From the NCBI GenBank assembly GCA_014621425.1, contig JAANBB010000038.1:117902-181901 (forward strand): DNA of 64,000 bases, given 5' to 3'. Positions 12,701-24,933 of this stretch are shown in pieces. The stretch's first letter is position 1; every line of letters begins with the position of its first letter. A program made the translations under genes and the position numbers. This DNA comes from Cylindrodendrum hubeiense (Eukaryota > Ascomycota > Sordariomycetes > Hypocreales > Nectriaceae). Under the pieces are notes generated by a model that was not told the DNA's origin, made no database searches, and was given only the letters and a program-made list of their open reading frames with translations.

Positions 12701-14512
12701 TACGACCGCCATCGGCAGATAAACGGGAGACTGGCAGTCCAGGGTCTTCAGAGACAATCATGCTTGGGATCTGCGTCCGGGGAGCGCATGTTTCTTGTGT
12801 CCAATAATAGGGGCAATTTATCCCCGCCCCAACTATCGCGTTCAATGCCGGGCGCAATAAACAAACAATTGTAGACGCATGCATAGTCGACATCCTGGGG
12901 AGGTATAACATTTATGGAAGGGAACACGAGGAAACAAGGGCGCTAGAATGGGGAGAGCTATTTTTACACCAGGAACAAGCTGCTAAAACACAAGACAAGA
13001 CAAGGGAGCAGGGAACATGGATAGCATTCAGGAACCGCCGACGATGCGCACGGATTCCGGGCTGAGCCCTTCGTCCTTCGCGTCCATCTACGGTGTAAGA
13101 AGCTTTGCATGGAAGCCGAGTCGTATTGGTCTGAGCGACAAGATAAGGCGGGCTCGTCTTAGCCTCTGATATTTTCTCTTCAGCATGACGCTCTCACGTG
13201 CGGAGCAGAGGTCGATGTTCTTGGCCCATGTGGTGGTGGTGGGATGGATGGACGGCTAGACAGAACAGACCTCCTGAGCTGGCCCTGTGGTTTCAGCAGG
13301 GTGATAAAACGCCCGGCCCAGGGGCGCGGCTGTTGATTCCGCTTTCGTCGTGTGAATCGAAACGCTGCAGCTGTCTTGCCGAGAGAAGCTTCGGCTGAGG
13401 ATCTCTGAGATCAAGCGCCGCCTGGGCGCATCAGAGGCCGATCGCGGTCCAAGTGGTGAAGCCGGACATGTGCTGTCGCAGATGGTTTGGTGCTGCGGGG
13501 GCTCTGTTTGTTCGATTTGCTGTTGACGTGATGTGAAGCCAGTGGCGTGGCGCTCCAGTGGGCCTGATGCGTCAGTCTGCCGCCGCAGCCACAGGCGCCG
13601 GCGCCCCAGTTTACGGCAGAGCCAGTCCTAGTCCGTCCTGTTGCAGTCAGTGAGTGGTGCTGTCGGCGCGTTCGTCTCTCCGCTGCGCTCTCTCCCCACT
13701 GCCCACGAAGCCCGAGCCCTGCACTGACTGAACCTGAGACAGTCGGGCCTGGGTGAGGTGGGATTGGTCGACTGGAGCCCCGACGCCATTTGCTGGCGGC
13801 GGCGACAGCGAGAGCAGAGACGGCCGTAGCTGGAAGCGCGCTGCTCCCGGCGCCCATAGCAGTCCCAGCGTCGGCGGTCCACCGTATTCAGTACAGCTGC
13901 TGCAAATACGAAGACATGATGGATGGTGTTGGGTGTTAGGCCGTACGGGTACAGGTACAGGTGACAGGGCCTCGGCCTCAGCATGGGCACCGGGGGTTTG
14001 GGCGCCCACTAGTGGTCCGCTCCACTTGCCTTGTCCGTCGTTCGTCAGCTTCTGGCGTGTGACGTACTGGCAGCCCACGCAGCCCACGCAGCCCACGCAG
14101 CCCACCAGCAAGCCAAGCACATGTCCATGCGCCTCAGTCGATGCCTTTGTCCCATCTCTCTTCCGGCCGAAGTGTCACCCTCCATCCCATACAATACATC
14201 TTGTGTGCTTGTGCGCTTCTTCCTTTCCGGTTCCTCACACCTCTGCTCTTCTCGCGCCGTGCTCAACCTCAACCTCAACCTCGACCCCAGGCTTCCCAAG
14301 TCCCCATTGCAGCGAATGATCAGCGCGATACCAGCGTCGGTGTTGGTGTCGTTATCCTAAGGCGACGCAAGGCGGGAGGCGCACATCACATCACCTCACC
14401 TCTCACCTCACCACCTCACCTTACCAGCCTTCTTCTCCGCTTCCTCCAATCCCCCTCTTCTGTCGCATACTCGCATACTCGCAGATTCCTCCCCAAGACA
14501 GCAACCGCCACC
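9703..14512. other. 4.8 kb gene-poor region with an AT-rich core
   Basis: Nothing here reads as a convincing gene. About 9.8-12.1 kb is clearly more AT-rich than the flanks, most of all 11.74-12.05 kb, where runs of ATTT/TTAT dominate. No transposase, reverse transcriptase or terminal repeat is recognisable. The part 13.4-14.5 kb is GC-rich and becomes pyrimidine-rich toward the RING gene, so it is probably its promoter and leader. Confidence 0.45.
14071..14106. repeat. four tandem CAGCCCACG units (9 bp)
   Basis: Three exact copies and one with a final-base change lie head to tail, about 400 bp upstream of the RING gene start. The 9 bp period keeps reading frame, but no supported gene crosses it. 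Confidence 0.8.
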
Positions 14513-16600
14513 ATGCGTCCTCCTCGGATCGCCATCCTCGTCTTCTTTATTACAGCGTCCCTCTTCCTGCTCTTCCGCGCTCTCACCTCGTTGCCCCGAT
14601 CCACCGCCGGCGCTTCCAGCTACCCCGCCACCTCCAAATCCACCGACTCAAAATCCCAGTCCACATCCAAGTCCCCAAAGACGGTATGGGGCTTCATGTA
14701 CTACAACACGCCGTTCTCTCTGTTCCCGCCCAACGCCGCCATTAGCTTGACCGAAGACAACAGCACCTCCTTCGCCGCCCGCCCCGCCGCTTTTGGCCCA
14801 AAGCTTGTCTCAAAGGGCCTGAGCGGCCAATTGTGGGTGGGTAGCGGCTTTGCCGAAGATACCTTGAGCTCAGGCGGAGAGCTCGGCTGCAGCGACCTGC
14901 CAGGATGGGGCAAAGTCGCTGATAATGCAAAGCTGAACAAGGCGCTTCGAGAGGCTATCCCGCAGGCTGCTGTCCCCAAAACTCGCAGTCCCAGTCACTT
15001 CAAGAGAGACGATGACTATCTCGCCCCCCGCGACACCAACAAAGCCCAAAACCGAAAGCTCAAGCCATCCACTGGCAACGTCCCGAATACCCACCACTAT
15101 GAAGAGATAGAGGGCAAGATTGCGCTACTGATGCGTGGTGGATGCGGCTTCCTCGACAAGGTCATGTGGGCACAGCGCAGAGGCGCTATCGGTGTCATCG
15201 TCGGCGATAACCAGAAGGGCGGCCCTCTGATTCAGATGTTCGCCCACGGCCCAGAAGTCGACAACGTTACCATCCCTTCAGTCTTCACTGCCCGCACGAC
15301 TGCCCAGCTCCTTTCGTCGCTGACCCAACCTGGAAGTTTCATCGAGGAGACTCTGGATGACCAAGGCAACCCCATTCTCAGGGTCCAGCGGGGATCTAAG
15401 TCTAAGAAGAACTATCGAAAGCAAAGGAAGGCATTGCAGTCGAGAACCCCTGGTTTCCTTGGCCGGAGAAGAACAACCTTGGCCTCTGATATTCGCAAAC
15501 GCTTCAACAGCCTTTTCTTCTGGGCGCGGTCAGCCGACTCGGCCACTGCGAAGAATGCCCGCAGTGCATTCTCCAGTGAGACTAGCCATGAAGATGAAGA
15601 CAGCTTCCTGGCCCAGATGTTCAGCACCAAGGATGAAGTCGAGGAGGGATACGATGCGACCACCAATGACGTTAATGCTCCAGATACCCCCGTCCACGAA
15701 GGGTTGTGGGTGACAATCACTCCTACTAGCAACGCGAGCCCATTCTTCGATACATTGCTTGTTCTCGTTATTAGCCCCCTGGTCACCCTGACCGTTGTTT
15801 ACGCCATGCTCATCCTCCGCGCAAGGATCCGCCGGAGACGATGGAGAGCCCCCAAGTCCGTCGTCGAACGACTCCCAGTTCGCACCTATCACACCGTCGC
15901 CAGGTCGCCAAGCCTCACGCCGAGAACTGCTTCGCCGACGAGCTCTTCTCCCACCACACCCCTGCTACAAGATTGCCCGCGCCCACATTCAAGAGCGAAT
16001 GAGGGACCGGTGAACGAGACTCTGCTGGCACCTAGCGCTGCGATTCCCACTCCTTCGTCAGGATCACGCAATCCACCCAAGACAGAGCGCGAGAAGGGTG
16101 CTGGCGGGTTCTCTGCTGAATGGAAAAAGTACATGGGCCGACAAGTTGAATGCGTTGTGTGCCTAGAGGAGTATGTCGATGGCGAGAGCCAAGTGATGAG
16201 CCTGCCGTGCGGTCACGAGTTCCACGCCGATTGCATGTGAGTATATTCGCCATTCCTTTGATAGATCTCGTGACTAATATTTTGTTTCAGTACTCCTTGG
16301 TTGACTACCCGCCGACGCACCTGTCCCATCTGTAAGGGCGATGTCGTTCGATCCCTCGCTCACGCCTCGTCTTCTGATCCTCACTACGAGCCGTACCGCG
16401 ATGATAGCGACGAAGAAGACGAACCTATTGCTGAAGCCTCTGGTTCCCGCGCCGCGGACCATGAGTCCGACCTCGAACAGGGGCTCCTCTCCCCTGAACC
16501 GCGACCTTCTCGAGGATGGGCGCGACACGAAGGTTGGCTGAGCGTGTTCTCCAGCGGCTTTACCAACAGGACTCGGTCCCCTGAAGACCGCAGCCGATAA
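14513..16600 (+). CDS. PA-TM-RING type E3 ubiquitin ligase
   Basis: 677 residues from exons 14513-16236 and 16291-16600, with a 54 bp intron inside the RING finger. A hydrophobic signal/anchor spans residues 7-26. A protease-associated-like domain lies at about 195-275 (ALLMRGGCGF, then a GVIVGDN block). A second membrane segment is at about 405-430 (LLVLVISPLVTLTVVYAML), followed at once by a basic RIRRRRW stop-transfer run. The RING-H2 finger starts at residue 547 with CVVC, then CGHEFHADC and, after the intron, CPIC. The family is made of membrane ligases of endosome or vacuole sorting; the substrate here is unknown. A very basic stretch lies between the PA-like domain and the second membrane segment. 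The tail is acidic. The ATG has a strong GCCACC context, so I chose it over an upstream in-frame ATG at 14141. Confidence 0.85.
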
Positions 16601-17160
16601 AGACTCGGCATTGTCAAACTCGTCTGAACATCTCAACTAACAGAACATCGGGATTCCCGAATATATGGCGTGGTTGTTTATTTTATTTTTGCATTATGAT
16701 TATCTTTGGCGCATCATGGTATGGATAGCGAATCTCAACATAGCAGGTGAACATCGTTTTACGGCACAACGGCACTCTTTACAGGTTGGATTTCTTTAAT
16801 GTTTTTTTGGAACCGTTCCGCTGGTATTATTACCACGGTCATGGTGGAGAAGTCGCGGATGTAGACCATCGGCAGGAATGCAAGGCGCAATGGGAGACCA
16901 TGTGCATGGGCGCTTGGATAGCAGGTTTTACATATACCCTTGTGGTTAGTCGCCGTGATTGCGACTGACAGTCATGAATATAAATTCTTGATAGCTTATT
17001 CTCACGATGCCCAGATGCGTAGCCGTTGATATTGGACCAGAACAGTAAATCACCAGCTTGGTGTGTGCGTATGTGAACTCCAGAAGCATTACATTCTATT
17101 TAACCCAAGCCGTACGATTTTCGATATTTTTTTATTTCCAACTCCAGTTGACTACCTCAT
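16601..17160. other. convergent intergenic, 3' ends of two genes
   Basis: The RING gene and the aspartate-semialdehyde dehydrogenase gene point at each other across 560 bp. It is AT-richer than the coding DNA and should hold both 3' untranslated regions and polyadenylation signals. Nothing else was seen. Confidence 0.5.
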
Positions 17161-18511
17161 TTAGATATATCCCTTGAGGGCAGCAGCCTCGGCATTCAAT
17201 ATCGAGGAACCAGCGGCACCAATAACGGCTACGGATAGTCAGTACATGAATAGTTCGAGATAGGGGTCTGGGGAAACTCACTGTTGTGGCTGAGAGCAAC
17301 AAACTTGAGGTCAAAGATACCACTCTCGTCCTCGCGCACACGGCCGACACTGACGGTGTAGCCACGGCTCAGATCGCGGTCCAGACGGGGCTGGGGTCGA
17401 TCAGGCTCATCGAAGACCTTGATCGCCGGGTTGGGGGCAGACGGGCAGCCGAGGGTCTGAGCCTCAGGCTGGTAGTTGCGGAGGGCCTCCTTGACCTGCT
17501 CGGCCGAGGGGGCGGGCTGGCGCTCGAACTTGAGGCTGACGCAGGCGGTGTGGCCGTCCATGACGGGGACGCGGTTGCACGAGGCGGAGACGCGGAGGCC
17601 TTCCTGCTCGATAAAGGCCGTCTTGGAGTCGTCGATGCGGCCGAGAATCTTGCGGGCCTCGGTCTCAAGCTTGTCCTCTTCGCCCTGGATGTAGGGCACG
17701 ACGTTGTCGATGATGTCCATGCTGGAGACGCCCGGGTAGCCGGCGCCGGAGACGGCCTGCATGGTGACGATGCTGACGGTGGAGATGGGACCGAAGGCGG
17801 CCTGGAGCGCGGCGAAGGGGATGACGAGGCCGATGACGGCACAATTGGAGTTGCAGACGAGGAAGCCCTTGGTCATGCCGCGCTGGGCGCGCTGGTGTGG
17901 GATGAGATCGAGGTGGGAGAGGTTGACAGTGGGGACGACGAGGGGCACGAGGGGGTCGCGGCGGTAGTTCTTGGCGTTGGAGAAGACGGGGATCTCAGCC
18001 TTGGTGAAGGCGAGTTCTGCGAGGTCGAATAGTGAGTACATCGCGGGGTTTCACATGCTATTTCCCGAGCAGGGTTGGGTTGAGGGGACGTAGGGACGGG
18101 CATACCGATCTCGCCGGCGACATCAGAGTCAAGACCGCTGAAGACAACATCACAGTCCTTGAACTCCTCGGCCTTGCACTCCCTCACGACCATCTCGGAG
18201 ACGCTGCCCATGGGCGCGGCCTGCTTCCATCGCACGGCATCCTTGTACTTCTTGCCGGCGGAGCGGGACGAGGCGCCGATGGCGTGGAGCTTGAGGAAGG
18301 GGTGGTCGGCGAGGAGGAGGATAAAGCGCTGGCCGACGGAGCCGGTGCATCCGAGGACACCTAGGAGAGATGGGTGTTAGCTATGGGAGATAGGGGAATC
18401 TGGGGCGCGTCGAGCGAGGGGATTGCCATCATGGGTGGGTAAACAGGCCATGCGTGGACTGCGAGAGAGGGGCAACATACCGACCGTCTTGGGGGTGAAT
18501 TCGGGAGCCAT
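17161..18511 (-). CDS. HOM2: aspartate-semialdehyde dehydrogenase
   Basis: Converts aspartyl phosphate to aspartate semialdehyde with NADPH, the branch step toward threonine, methionine and homoserine. The 362 residues come from four exons: 18511-18481, 18360-18106, 18016-17282 and 17228-17161; all junctions are GT-AG and in frame. The dinucleotide fold is at residues 11-23 ([13 protein letters not shown]). The active-site cysteine is C154 in [11 protein letters not shown] conserved [10 protein letters not shown] stretch supplies the catalytic histidine. Length matches the fungal enzyme. An ATG at 18041 that seems to open a long frame (MYSLFDLA) lies inside the second intron and is not the start. 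The first exon codes only ten residues. Cytosolic role is by family. Confidence 0.95.
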
Positions 18512-19072
18512 GATGTCGAGGTGATCTCCGGTATTGTCAATTGCGCTGGGGAAGGAACACAGACTAGTGACTAGATGCGACGAGAGGAGGAGATGGTGGG
18601 ATGATGGGATGGGAAATTTTGGTGTTGAGTGAATGAGTCGACACAAGAGGACCCCGCCATGCACACAAAATAGCCCCCGCCATCGGAGGTCATCGGCGTC
18701 GGGACAGACCCACATGGTATATTTATGACCATCCACTCTGGGTAATAATAGCACGCCGATTTCAAACGCTTCATTTACAAGGTGGATTCCATGTTCCATG
18801 TGAAATGGTCAATTCTCAAGTCCCAACCCGACGATAAACATCTAGCCACAAATCTGTAGTTACATGATACCCGATGCAATGCTGAAATAGTCCCGTGGCC
18901 GTAACTCGAGGCCCTGTCCTGTCTGCCGGACCACCCATTATGGGATTCTCGCCGAAGCCCTCCCGCACAAAACACACATACCCAAACGCCTAACCATGCA
19001 GCATCTTCTCCGCCCTCCAAGCCGTTCCACGCTTCGTAGTCATGTGTATGCCCAGATCCTCAATCATAGCAA
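18512..19072. other. intergenic, promoter of HOM2-like gene
   Basis: 560 bp between two minus-strand genes. It must hold the promoter of the dehydrogenase and the 3' end of the transporter. A general amino-acid-control site (TGACTC-like) was looked for; a TGACTA occurs but no full palindromic site was found. Confidence 0.4.
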
Positions 19073-20321
19073 TTAAATGACGGCGCTGGTTCGGTCGCCG
19101 CTCGAGTACAGTCGGAACTGAATGAAGATGATGCAGTCCTCGACAATGGTTCCCAGTGATCCCAGAAGCCAGGGGAGCGCCTTCAGCAGGTAGTCCTTGT
19201 CCTGGGAATATGCGACGAGACTCACACCGTACGTCAAGTTACCGGTCAGAGAGAGCATGAAGAAGAGCAGCGCGAGTCCTTCACAGGACTGCTCTCGGTA
19301 GTTCTTGATGATTTGAGGGATTCGCGCACTGGAATTTGTTAGTCAGGTTCAACGTCTCCGAGCAACATACACATACAATAGATAGCAGACGGCGCTGAAG
19401 TATCCCAAAGTAAGACCAATGATTTCGGTCGGGCTCTTCTCAGTGGCGGAGGAGTCGGGGGCGCTCGGCGCGGTGCTGTCCCAGGCGCCGGCCTTGTACG
19501 AGACAAACCAGCCGGCGAAACCGACGAGGTACACGGCAAGCAAGCTCAGCGCATTGTGGGCCCAAGGGCGGCTGTCCGGAGTTTCGTCCTCTCCAGTCAC
19601 AATCTTTCGCAGAGGATCCATTGATGTCTCGGTGTGTGTCGCGTGACGGCGCTGGGATCCGGGAAGGCCAAAGGATGACGTCCGCTGCCTCGTTAGGAGA
19701 GGAGACTCCTCGGAGGGGTCGGCGGGCTGCTCATTGAGCTGTCGGGCCGCTCGGCGGGCACTGACGGTGCGGTAGTAGACGGTCTGGGTGATGAGAATCA
19801 TGTCGGCAATACAGAAGTAACTGGCCAATGCAACCGCGGTCGGCGCGAGACGGGTGAACAACGCTCCTGGGGAGTTCCGTTAGCATCCATGGCAGCGGGT
19901 AATGGCGTACGCCACCAAAGCAAAAATTTTGAATCAAGGGAGACAGCCGACGATCCAGTTCGGGCGGATTTGGATGCCGCAGTAATTTGAGAGTGCAGAA
20001 TTTGTAACCAAATTAAGACGGATAAAACACGGGGCGTACGAACCGACGAGGTTTGACATGTCTCCAATCAGCCAGACGATGAGAAAGGCCATGCTGAGGC
20101 CATCGGCGCTCTGAGCCTTGTAGTTGGCGGCCAATTGTGGGAGCTGGCATGACGGTCAGTGAGGCTTCGCAGCATGCAGCGGCGCGATGCGCCCGGAGAA
20201 AACGCACAAGCAGACAAATCCAGGCAGTCAAGCTGATGCTGCCAAAGATTCCCGATAAGGCCTCGGTGACTTGGAGGTGCTGCGCCGCAGCGGCGAGGAC
20301 ATTGGTGGTGAGAAGCTGCAT
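19073..20321 (-). CDS. PQ-loop vacuolar/lysosomal basic amino-acid transporter (Ypq1/PQLC2 family)
   Basis: 321 residues in four exons: 20321-20208, 20143-20044, 19866-19371 and 19328-19073. All introns have GT-AG ends (64, 177 and 42 bp). Two PQ-loop motifs are visible: LLPQLAANYKAQSADGLSM near residue 38 and RIPQIIKNYREQSCEGL in the last exon, the paired arrangement of the family. Several hydrophobic helices surround them, and a long polar loop of about 110 residues with Ser, Arg and Glu lies between the halves. Family members export lysine, arginine or cystine from vacuole or lysosome, so a vacuolar location is inferred. It is downstream of, and on the same strand as, nothing obviously related; adjacency to an amino-acid biosynthesis gene may be chance. 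Confidence 0.85.
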
Positions 20322-21655
20322 TGTGACTCGCGTGCTGGTGTCGAGATTGAGGAGATAGCACCAAGGGCCGGCTGCCAGGAGAGTCGATAAAGGGGATGAT
20401 GAAAGAGTAAGAGGAAGAGTCAGACGGGAGCACAAAAGAGGCTCACGCGACCAGGTTTGAAGGTGGTGGTGGTCAAGGGAGGGAGGAACTCGGGAAGAGT
20501 CAGGTCACACATTGAGCGGCCCCGTTGTCGGGATAAGGCGAGTCTTATCAGAGACGCCCCTCTGCCGCTGGTGGCTCCCCCAGTAACCCTGGTCGAAGCT
20601 ATCGGGGCCCATCAGTGCGCTATCAGTGGCTCTCACCACTTCAAAGCGGGTTATCGGAGGGCCCGCGGCCAGGTAACAGTGGCGGCCGGCCGCTCACAGT
20701 TTGCAACTGAGCTGCTTGTATTGGCTAGGGCCTTATCTAGTGGGATGCGCTGTGGCGTCAGAGGCTGCGGGTCGCGATCTTGTGAGCTAAATATCGGGGC
20801 CTAGAGGTTCCTATTACCTATTGAGGAGGACCCTTGGAACCCTGCCGTGAACGGTCCCATGGCACCTGATGGATGCGCACGGGATGCAATGCACCTACAT
20901 AATCCGTGGCTGGGTTGCGACCTTGCAATACGAGCAGTGCCGATTGTCAGATCCTCTGGTACCCTACAATGCTACTGTGTCTGCGCAGCAATGATAAGAA
21001 GGTCGCACGGAGCGGCTAGGTTTCTTCTACTCCCGATTGAGATTCCAGTCTGGCCTTCCTTTGCCTGGTGTGGAGCTTGTCTCTCCATGCGTATTAATGG
21101 GTGTAGATCCCTTCGGCGTGCCGCTCTTTGTTCTCTCCACTAATGCGTCCCGGGATTGCGGAGTCGAGCTGAGCTCATTGCCTTCCCGGGCCATCGCATT
21201 TCCCCATGCAGCGCTCAGCCAGCCGCAGTGTGCCCAGGCGGCGCTGGCGACTCATCCAGCAAGCGGGTTGAGACACGCAAAGGCCAGTCAGCGGTGCCGA
21301 TCGGCTTTCCGTGGGGCGGATGATTCGCTCTGGCGCGCCTGGGCCGCCCCGAGCTCAATGGTTTCACGACCCTGGTTACCTAGCAACATGTATTGGGTTG
21401 GCCTCGGCCGCCGTCGTCCAACCAGGTATCCCGCACACAGGGTTATTGGAATCTAGGCGCACTTTGGCAGCCTTGCATGGCCTCGGACGCGTGGTTCCAG
21501 GCTCTAGGTTCCGATGGAGCAGGCAGCGTGTATATAATATAAGCTCCCCAGCGGCTTCCAGCTCCGCCCCCAGCACCTCCCGATTCCACCACGAGGTAAC
21601 CTGGGAGCAACCATTTGCTCGCATTCCACCCGTTCCATCACCAATTCCATCAACC
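20322..21655. other. divergent intergenic between transporter and nuclease
   Basis: 1.3 kb between two outward-facing genes, GC-rich on average. A clear TATA-like element sits near the nuclease end (separate entry). Short frames on both strands carry no recognisable motif. It is probably two independent promoters. Confidence 0.5.
21531..21542 (+). promoter_or_regulatory. TATA-like element of the S1/P1 nuclease gene
   Basis: TATATAATATAA stands out in GC-rich surroundings, about 115 bp upstream of the nuclease ATG at 21656. Position and sequence fit a TATA box of a regulated secreted-enzyme gene. Function is inferred. Confidence 0.6.
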
Positions 21656-22704
21656 ATGAAGATTCTCTCCACCACCGCCCTGGCCATGGGCGCCATCGGC
21701 CTTCCTGGGGCCGCTGCCTGGGGCAGTAAGTAGACCCCCCGACCTCGGAGCTAGGAGCTCGGAGCTCGCTCGTCCTCATGCATGCGGGTTGAATGCTGAT
21801 GACATCACGTAGGTCTGGGCCATATGACCACCGCGTATCTCGCTAGCCACCTCGTGTCCAACACCACCGAGGCCTTCTTCCAGGAGCTGCTCGGCAGCAC
21901 TGCGCCTGACTACCTCGCGACGATCGCGCCCTGGGCCGACTCCATCCGTTATACCGACTGGGGCCGCTTTAGCAAGAACTTCCACTTCATCGATGCCCAC
22001 GATACCCCCCCGACCGACTGCAGCGTCGACTATGAGCGCGACTGTAAGGATGGTGGCTGCGTCATCAACGCCCTCGCCAACTACACCAAACAGTCACTAG
22101 ACTCCGAGCTTCCTCTTTGGCAGCGCGAGCAGGCCGCCAAGTTTGTCGTCCATTTCATCGGCGATATGCACCAGCCGCTGCACAACGAGAACACGGCTCT
22201 CGGCGGCAACCGCATTTACGTCCACTTCGATGGACATCAGTTCAACCTGCACCATGTGTGGGACAGCTCCATCATGGAGAAATTCCTCGGTGGCCTGCAC
22301 GGCGCGCCGTTAAGCATCGCCGAGAAGTGGTCCGGTGAGCTGGCCATCGCTATCACCGAGGGCAAGTTTGCGGCTGAGAAGGACTCGTGGTTGAAGGACG
22401 TGAACTTGGATGATCCTATTAGCTCTGCTCTAGCCTGGTCAAGGGAGACCAACGCCTTGGTGTGCAAGTATGGTATGTCGACTTCGAACTACTCACCAAA
22501 GTGTCTCCTTAAGCTAACAACATGACAGTGTTTCCCGAAGGTCCTGAGGCCATCAAGGGCAAGGAGGTTGGAGGCGAGTACGCTGAGAAGGCTGGGCCTG
22601 TGATTGAGAAGCAGATCGCCCGCGCGGGATATAGAATGGCCGCTTGGTTGGACCGAATCGTCGACGCCTACCAGGCCGAGGACAAGATTTCCGGGGAGCT
22701 GTAA
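21656..22704 (+). CDS. secreted S1/P1 family zinc nuclease
   Basis: 301 residues from exons 21656-21725, 21813-22472 and 22529-22704. The family cleaves single-stranded DNA and RNA and removes 3' phosphates, using three zinc ions. A signal peptide covers residues 1-21 and ends in GAAA, so the mature chain would begin with W22, which is the N-terminal zinc ligand in the family. Other ligand motifs follow in order: GH after the first intron, WADSIRY, HFID, HFIGDMHQPLH and HHVWDSSI. Cysteines in DCSVDYERDC and GGC fit family disulfides, and NTT and NYT are possible glycosylation sites. Length is normal and all visible ligands are kept, so it should be active. It probably serves phosphate and nucleotide scavenging outside the cell. 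Confidence 0.93.
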
Positions 22705-24933
22705 GAGATAACCGAAGGTACATGAACGCCAGAGGCGGCCGTATTTGGACACGAGACCAGCCACGAGGATTTGGCATGTCTGGTTCTGGAATTCAAACAG
22801 TTTGGAGTAGCAGAGTCTGGGTTGGCATCGTCTCAGCCCTAGTGTCAATCAAAGAGAGGGGCAGCAAAGCAACGTCGTGATGGCATCGACAATGCGCTGT
22901 TTGACCAATGCCCCAATAAACGGTTCCTGTGCAAGAGTGGCGCCCGCACCAGTCCCAGGAAATCCATGCTACCGTGTTGCTGCGACAATCAATTAAAACG
23001 GATGAGATGGGATGAAAGATGACATGCCGCTCGCTAATACGGGACCTGACACGAGCCGTTGACCTGAGTCTTGGATTGTCGCAGCTCTAGAGTGGAATTT
23101 GGAACTATTGTTCTTGCAGTGAAAACGGGTTTCGCAGGACACGGAAACCCCAGGCCTGTGAACAGGAACAAGCGACAGGCGACAGGATCGGCGGTGTTTC
23201 GAAAATTGGGCATGTGTCATCCAAGTCAGAAGTCGAGGCGAAGGGGTTGCATCGCAGGGCTGCCGGGTTCCGTGTGACAGAAGTTGGGGTTTTACACCGA
23301 CACTACGATGCTACCTCTCGGCTCCCAGGCCGAGTGCATGAAGCGCAAAGATGGAAGAGTTCTGCCCGAGCTGGTTGTTGAATCACGGATAGGAACACGG
23401 ATAGGTAGGCAACGGGATCGCCAAGTTGCCGGACCGCGTAAATTGGAGGAGGTTGGGTTGTGTTTGAGCCCGGATTCGCCTTGACCGAGGGCGGATGAAC
23501 TTGACGCTGATGGGCCGCCACTTTAGCGATGGCGGAAGTCGGCATGCTGTCGGCGCTTCGAATATTGGGATCATCCTGGGAGATTTCATCATCAACCTGT
23601 TGGAGTTGTGCGCCCTGGGGCATTGGGCGATGCCTGCATCGTGTAACAGACGCCCGGGCGGAGAATCATCGAGCCACAGTGGAGAGCGCGGGCTACTACA
23701 GGCTTTCCTTGGCGGCTGTGAAAACAACGACGCATGTCTACTATGTGTGTTGCTATATCCGGACTCTCTCCATTATCCTGCACGTGTATCGGCAGGTCGC
23801 ATGTAGGAGATGGAGCCGTTGCGGGAGCCATGCGGGCCCGCGAAAGGGCAGCTGGGATAGCCTCTCTCAGCCTCTCAACCAGCGCGCAAACCCCGGAAGT
23901 GAATCGACGATCGGATGCGGCCGGCCGCAGCAGGGGCAGCAAGGTTAATTCGGCCCATGACACGCACAATCCCTACTCTATTTTACCCCTTCCTGCCTCT
24001 TCTCACGGACCTCAGACACCGCGCTTACTGGCGTCGTCTCGAAGACGAAACGCCGTGTGCCGGGCATCCCGCGTATGAGGCAGCTTGGCGCGCCCCGCCA
24101 TTGGCTGTGCCATCGGGTCGCTGCAGGCCCGAGGAGCACGCTGCGACGTCTGGAGCCGCATCTGGGGCGTCTTTTGACGTCGATGGAGCAGGGTACCGGA
24201 TTTCTTATTGTGTGTCCCGGGGCCCAGGATGCCAAGCCTTTCTGTTAGCGAAACCGCGGGCTCGCACGCCCAATCCCTAACGCAGCCTCCCGCCATCATC
24301 ACCTCGCACAGTTATCCAGACCCAAACACCCCTGGCCGGCTCCAAGTATCGACTCTGTCTCGCATGCCACCTCTTCAGACGACCCTAGCCTCCTCTTTCC
24401 CACGATGCCCAGGCGTGGTGTAGCTCCTCGAGTTTGATCGCTCTCTGCCTCGCCCTGTTGCCAAGGCGCAACTGGATCCTCTCTCTCAGCCATCTCCCGC
24501 GCAACCTGTGTCTGCAACCTCGTGGAGACGCCCACACCCTCGAAATGCGACCTTGGATCTAGCCCCTGCCCTGCCGAGCAGCCGTCCGTCTGATGTGCCT
24601 CGCGGGTCGAGTCAGTGGCTTATAATTCATCTCTCGGCAACTCAACCTCCGCTCACATCCTCTCTGCTCTCATATGTTTTAAACCCCCCCAAACGCCATC
24701 CGTCTCCTTTTGACCAGTTCCTTCTCTTCTATTCAACGCTGGCAGTGTCTCTTTTTTTACATTCGTTCCTTTCGCTGAGACCCAGTTGAACCTGAGTCTG
24801 TGACCGTTCCTTATTCGCTTTCTATTCTTATTTTCAACCGGTCTGGAACCACCCTACTTTTATTCAACAACTTTCAACTTTCAACTTCAACTCTCTCCTT
24901 CAATTTTACGACATCGAAATCCCTACAGTCACC
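22705..24933. other. 2.2 kb intergenic and pyrimidine-rich leader
   Basis: No supported gene. The last 600 bases (24.3-24.93 kb) are strongly C/T-rich with CTCTC and TTTCAACTTTCAAC runs, typical of a highly expressed fungal gene leader. Frames on both strands in 23.3-24.3 kb overlap each other and have no motifs. Confidence 0.5.

Noticed and set aside
13753..14319. 188-codon frame upstream of the RING gene
   Set aside because: It crosses a 9 bp tandem repeat and pyrimidine tracts typical of promoter or leader, with no motif; frames on the other strand are equally open.
17286..18032. 248-codon antisense frame over the aspartate-semialdehyde dehydrogenase
   Set aside because: It mirrors the third exon of a clear enzyme gene; its Asp/Gly/Val-rich content is the usual shadow of GC-rich codon use.
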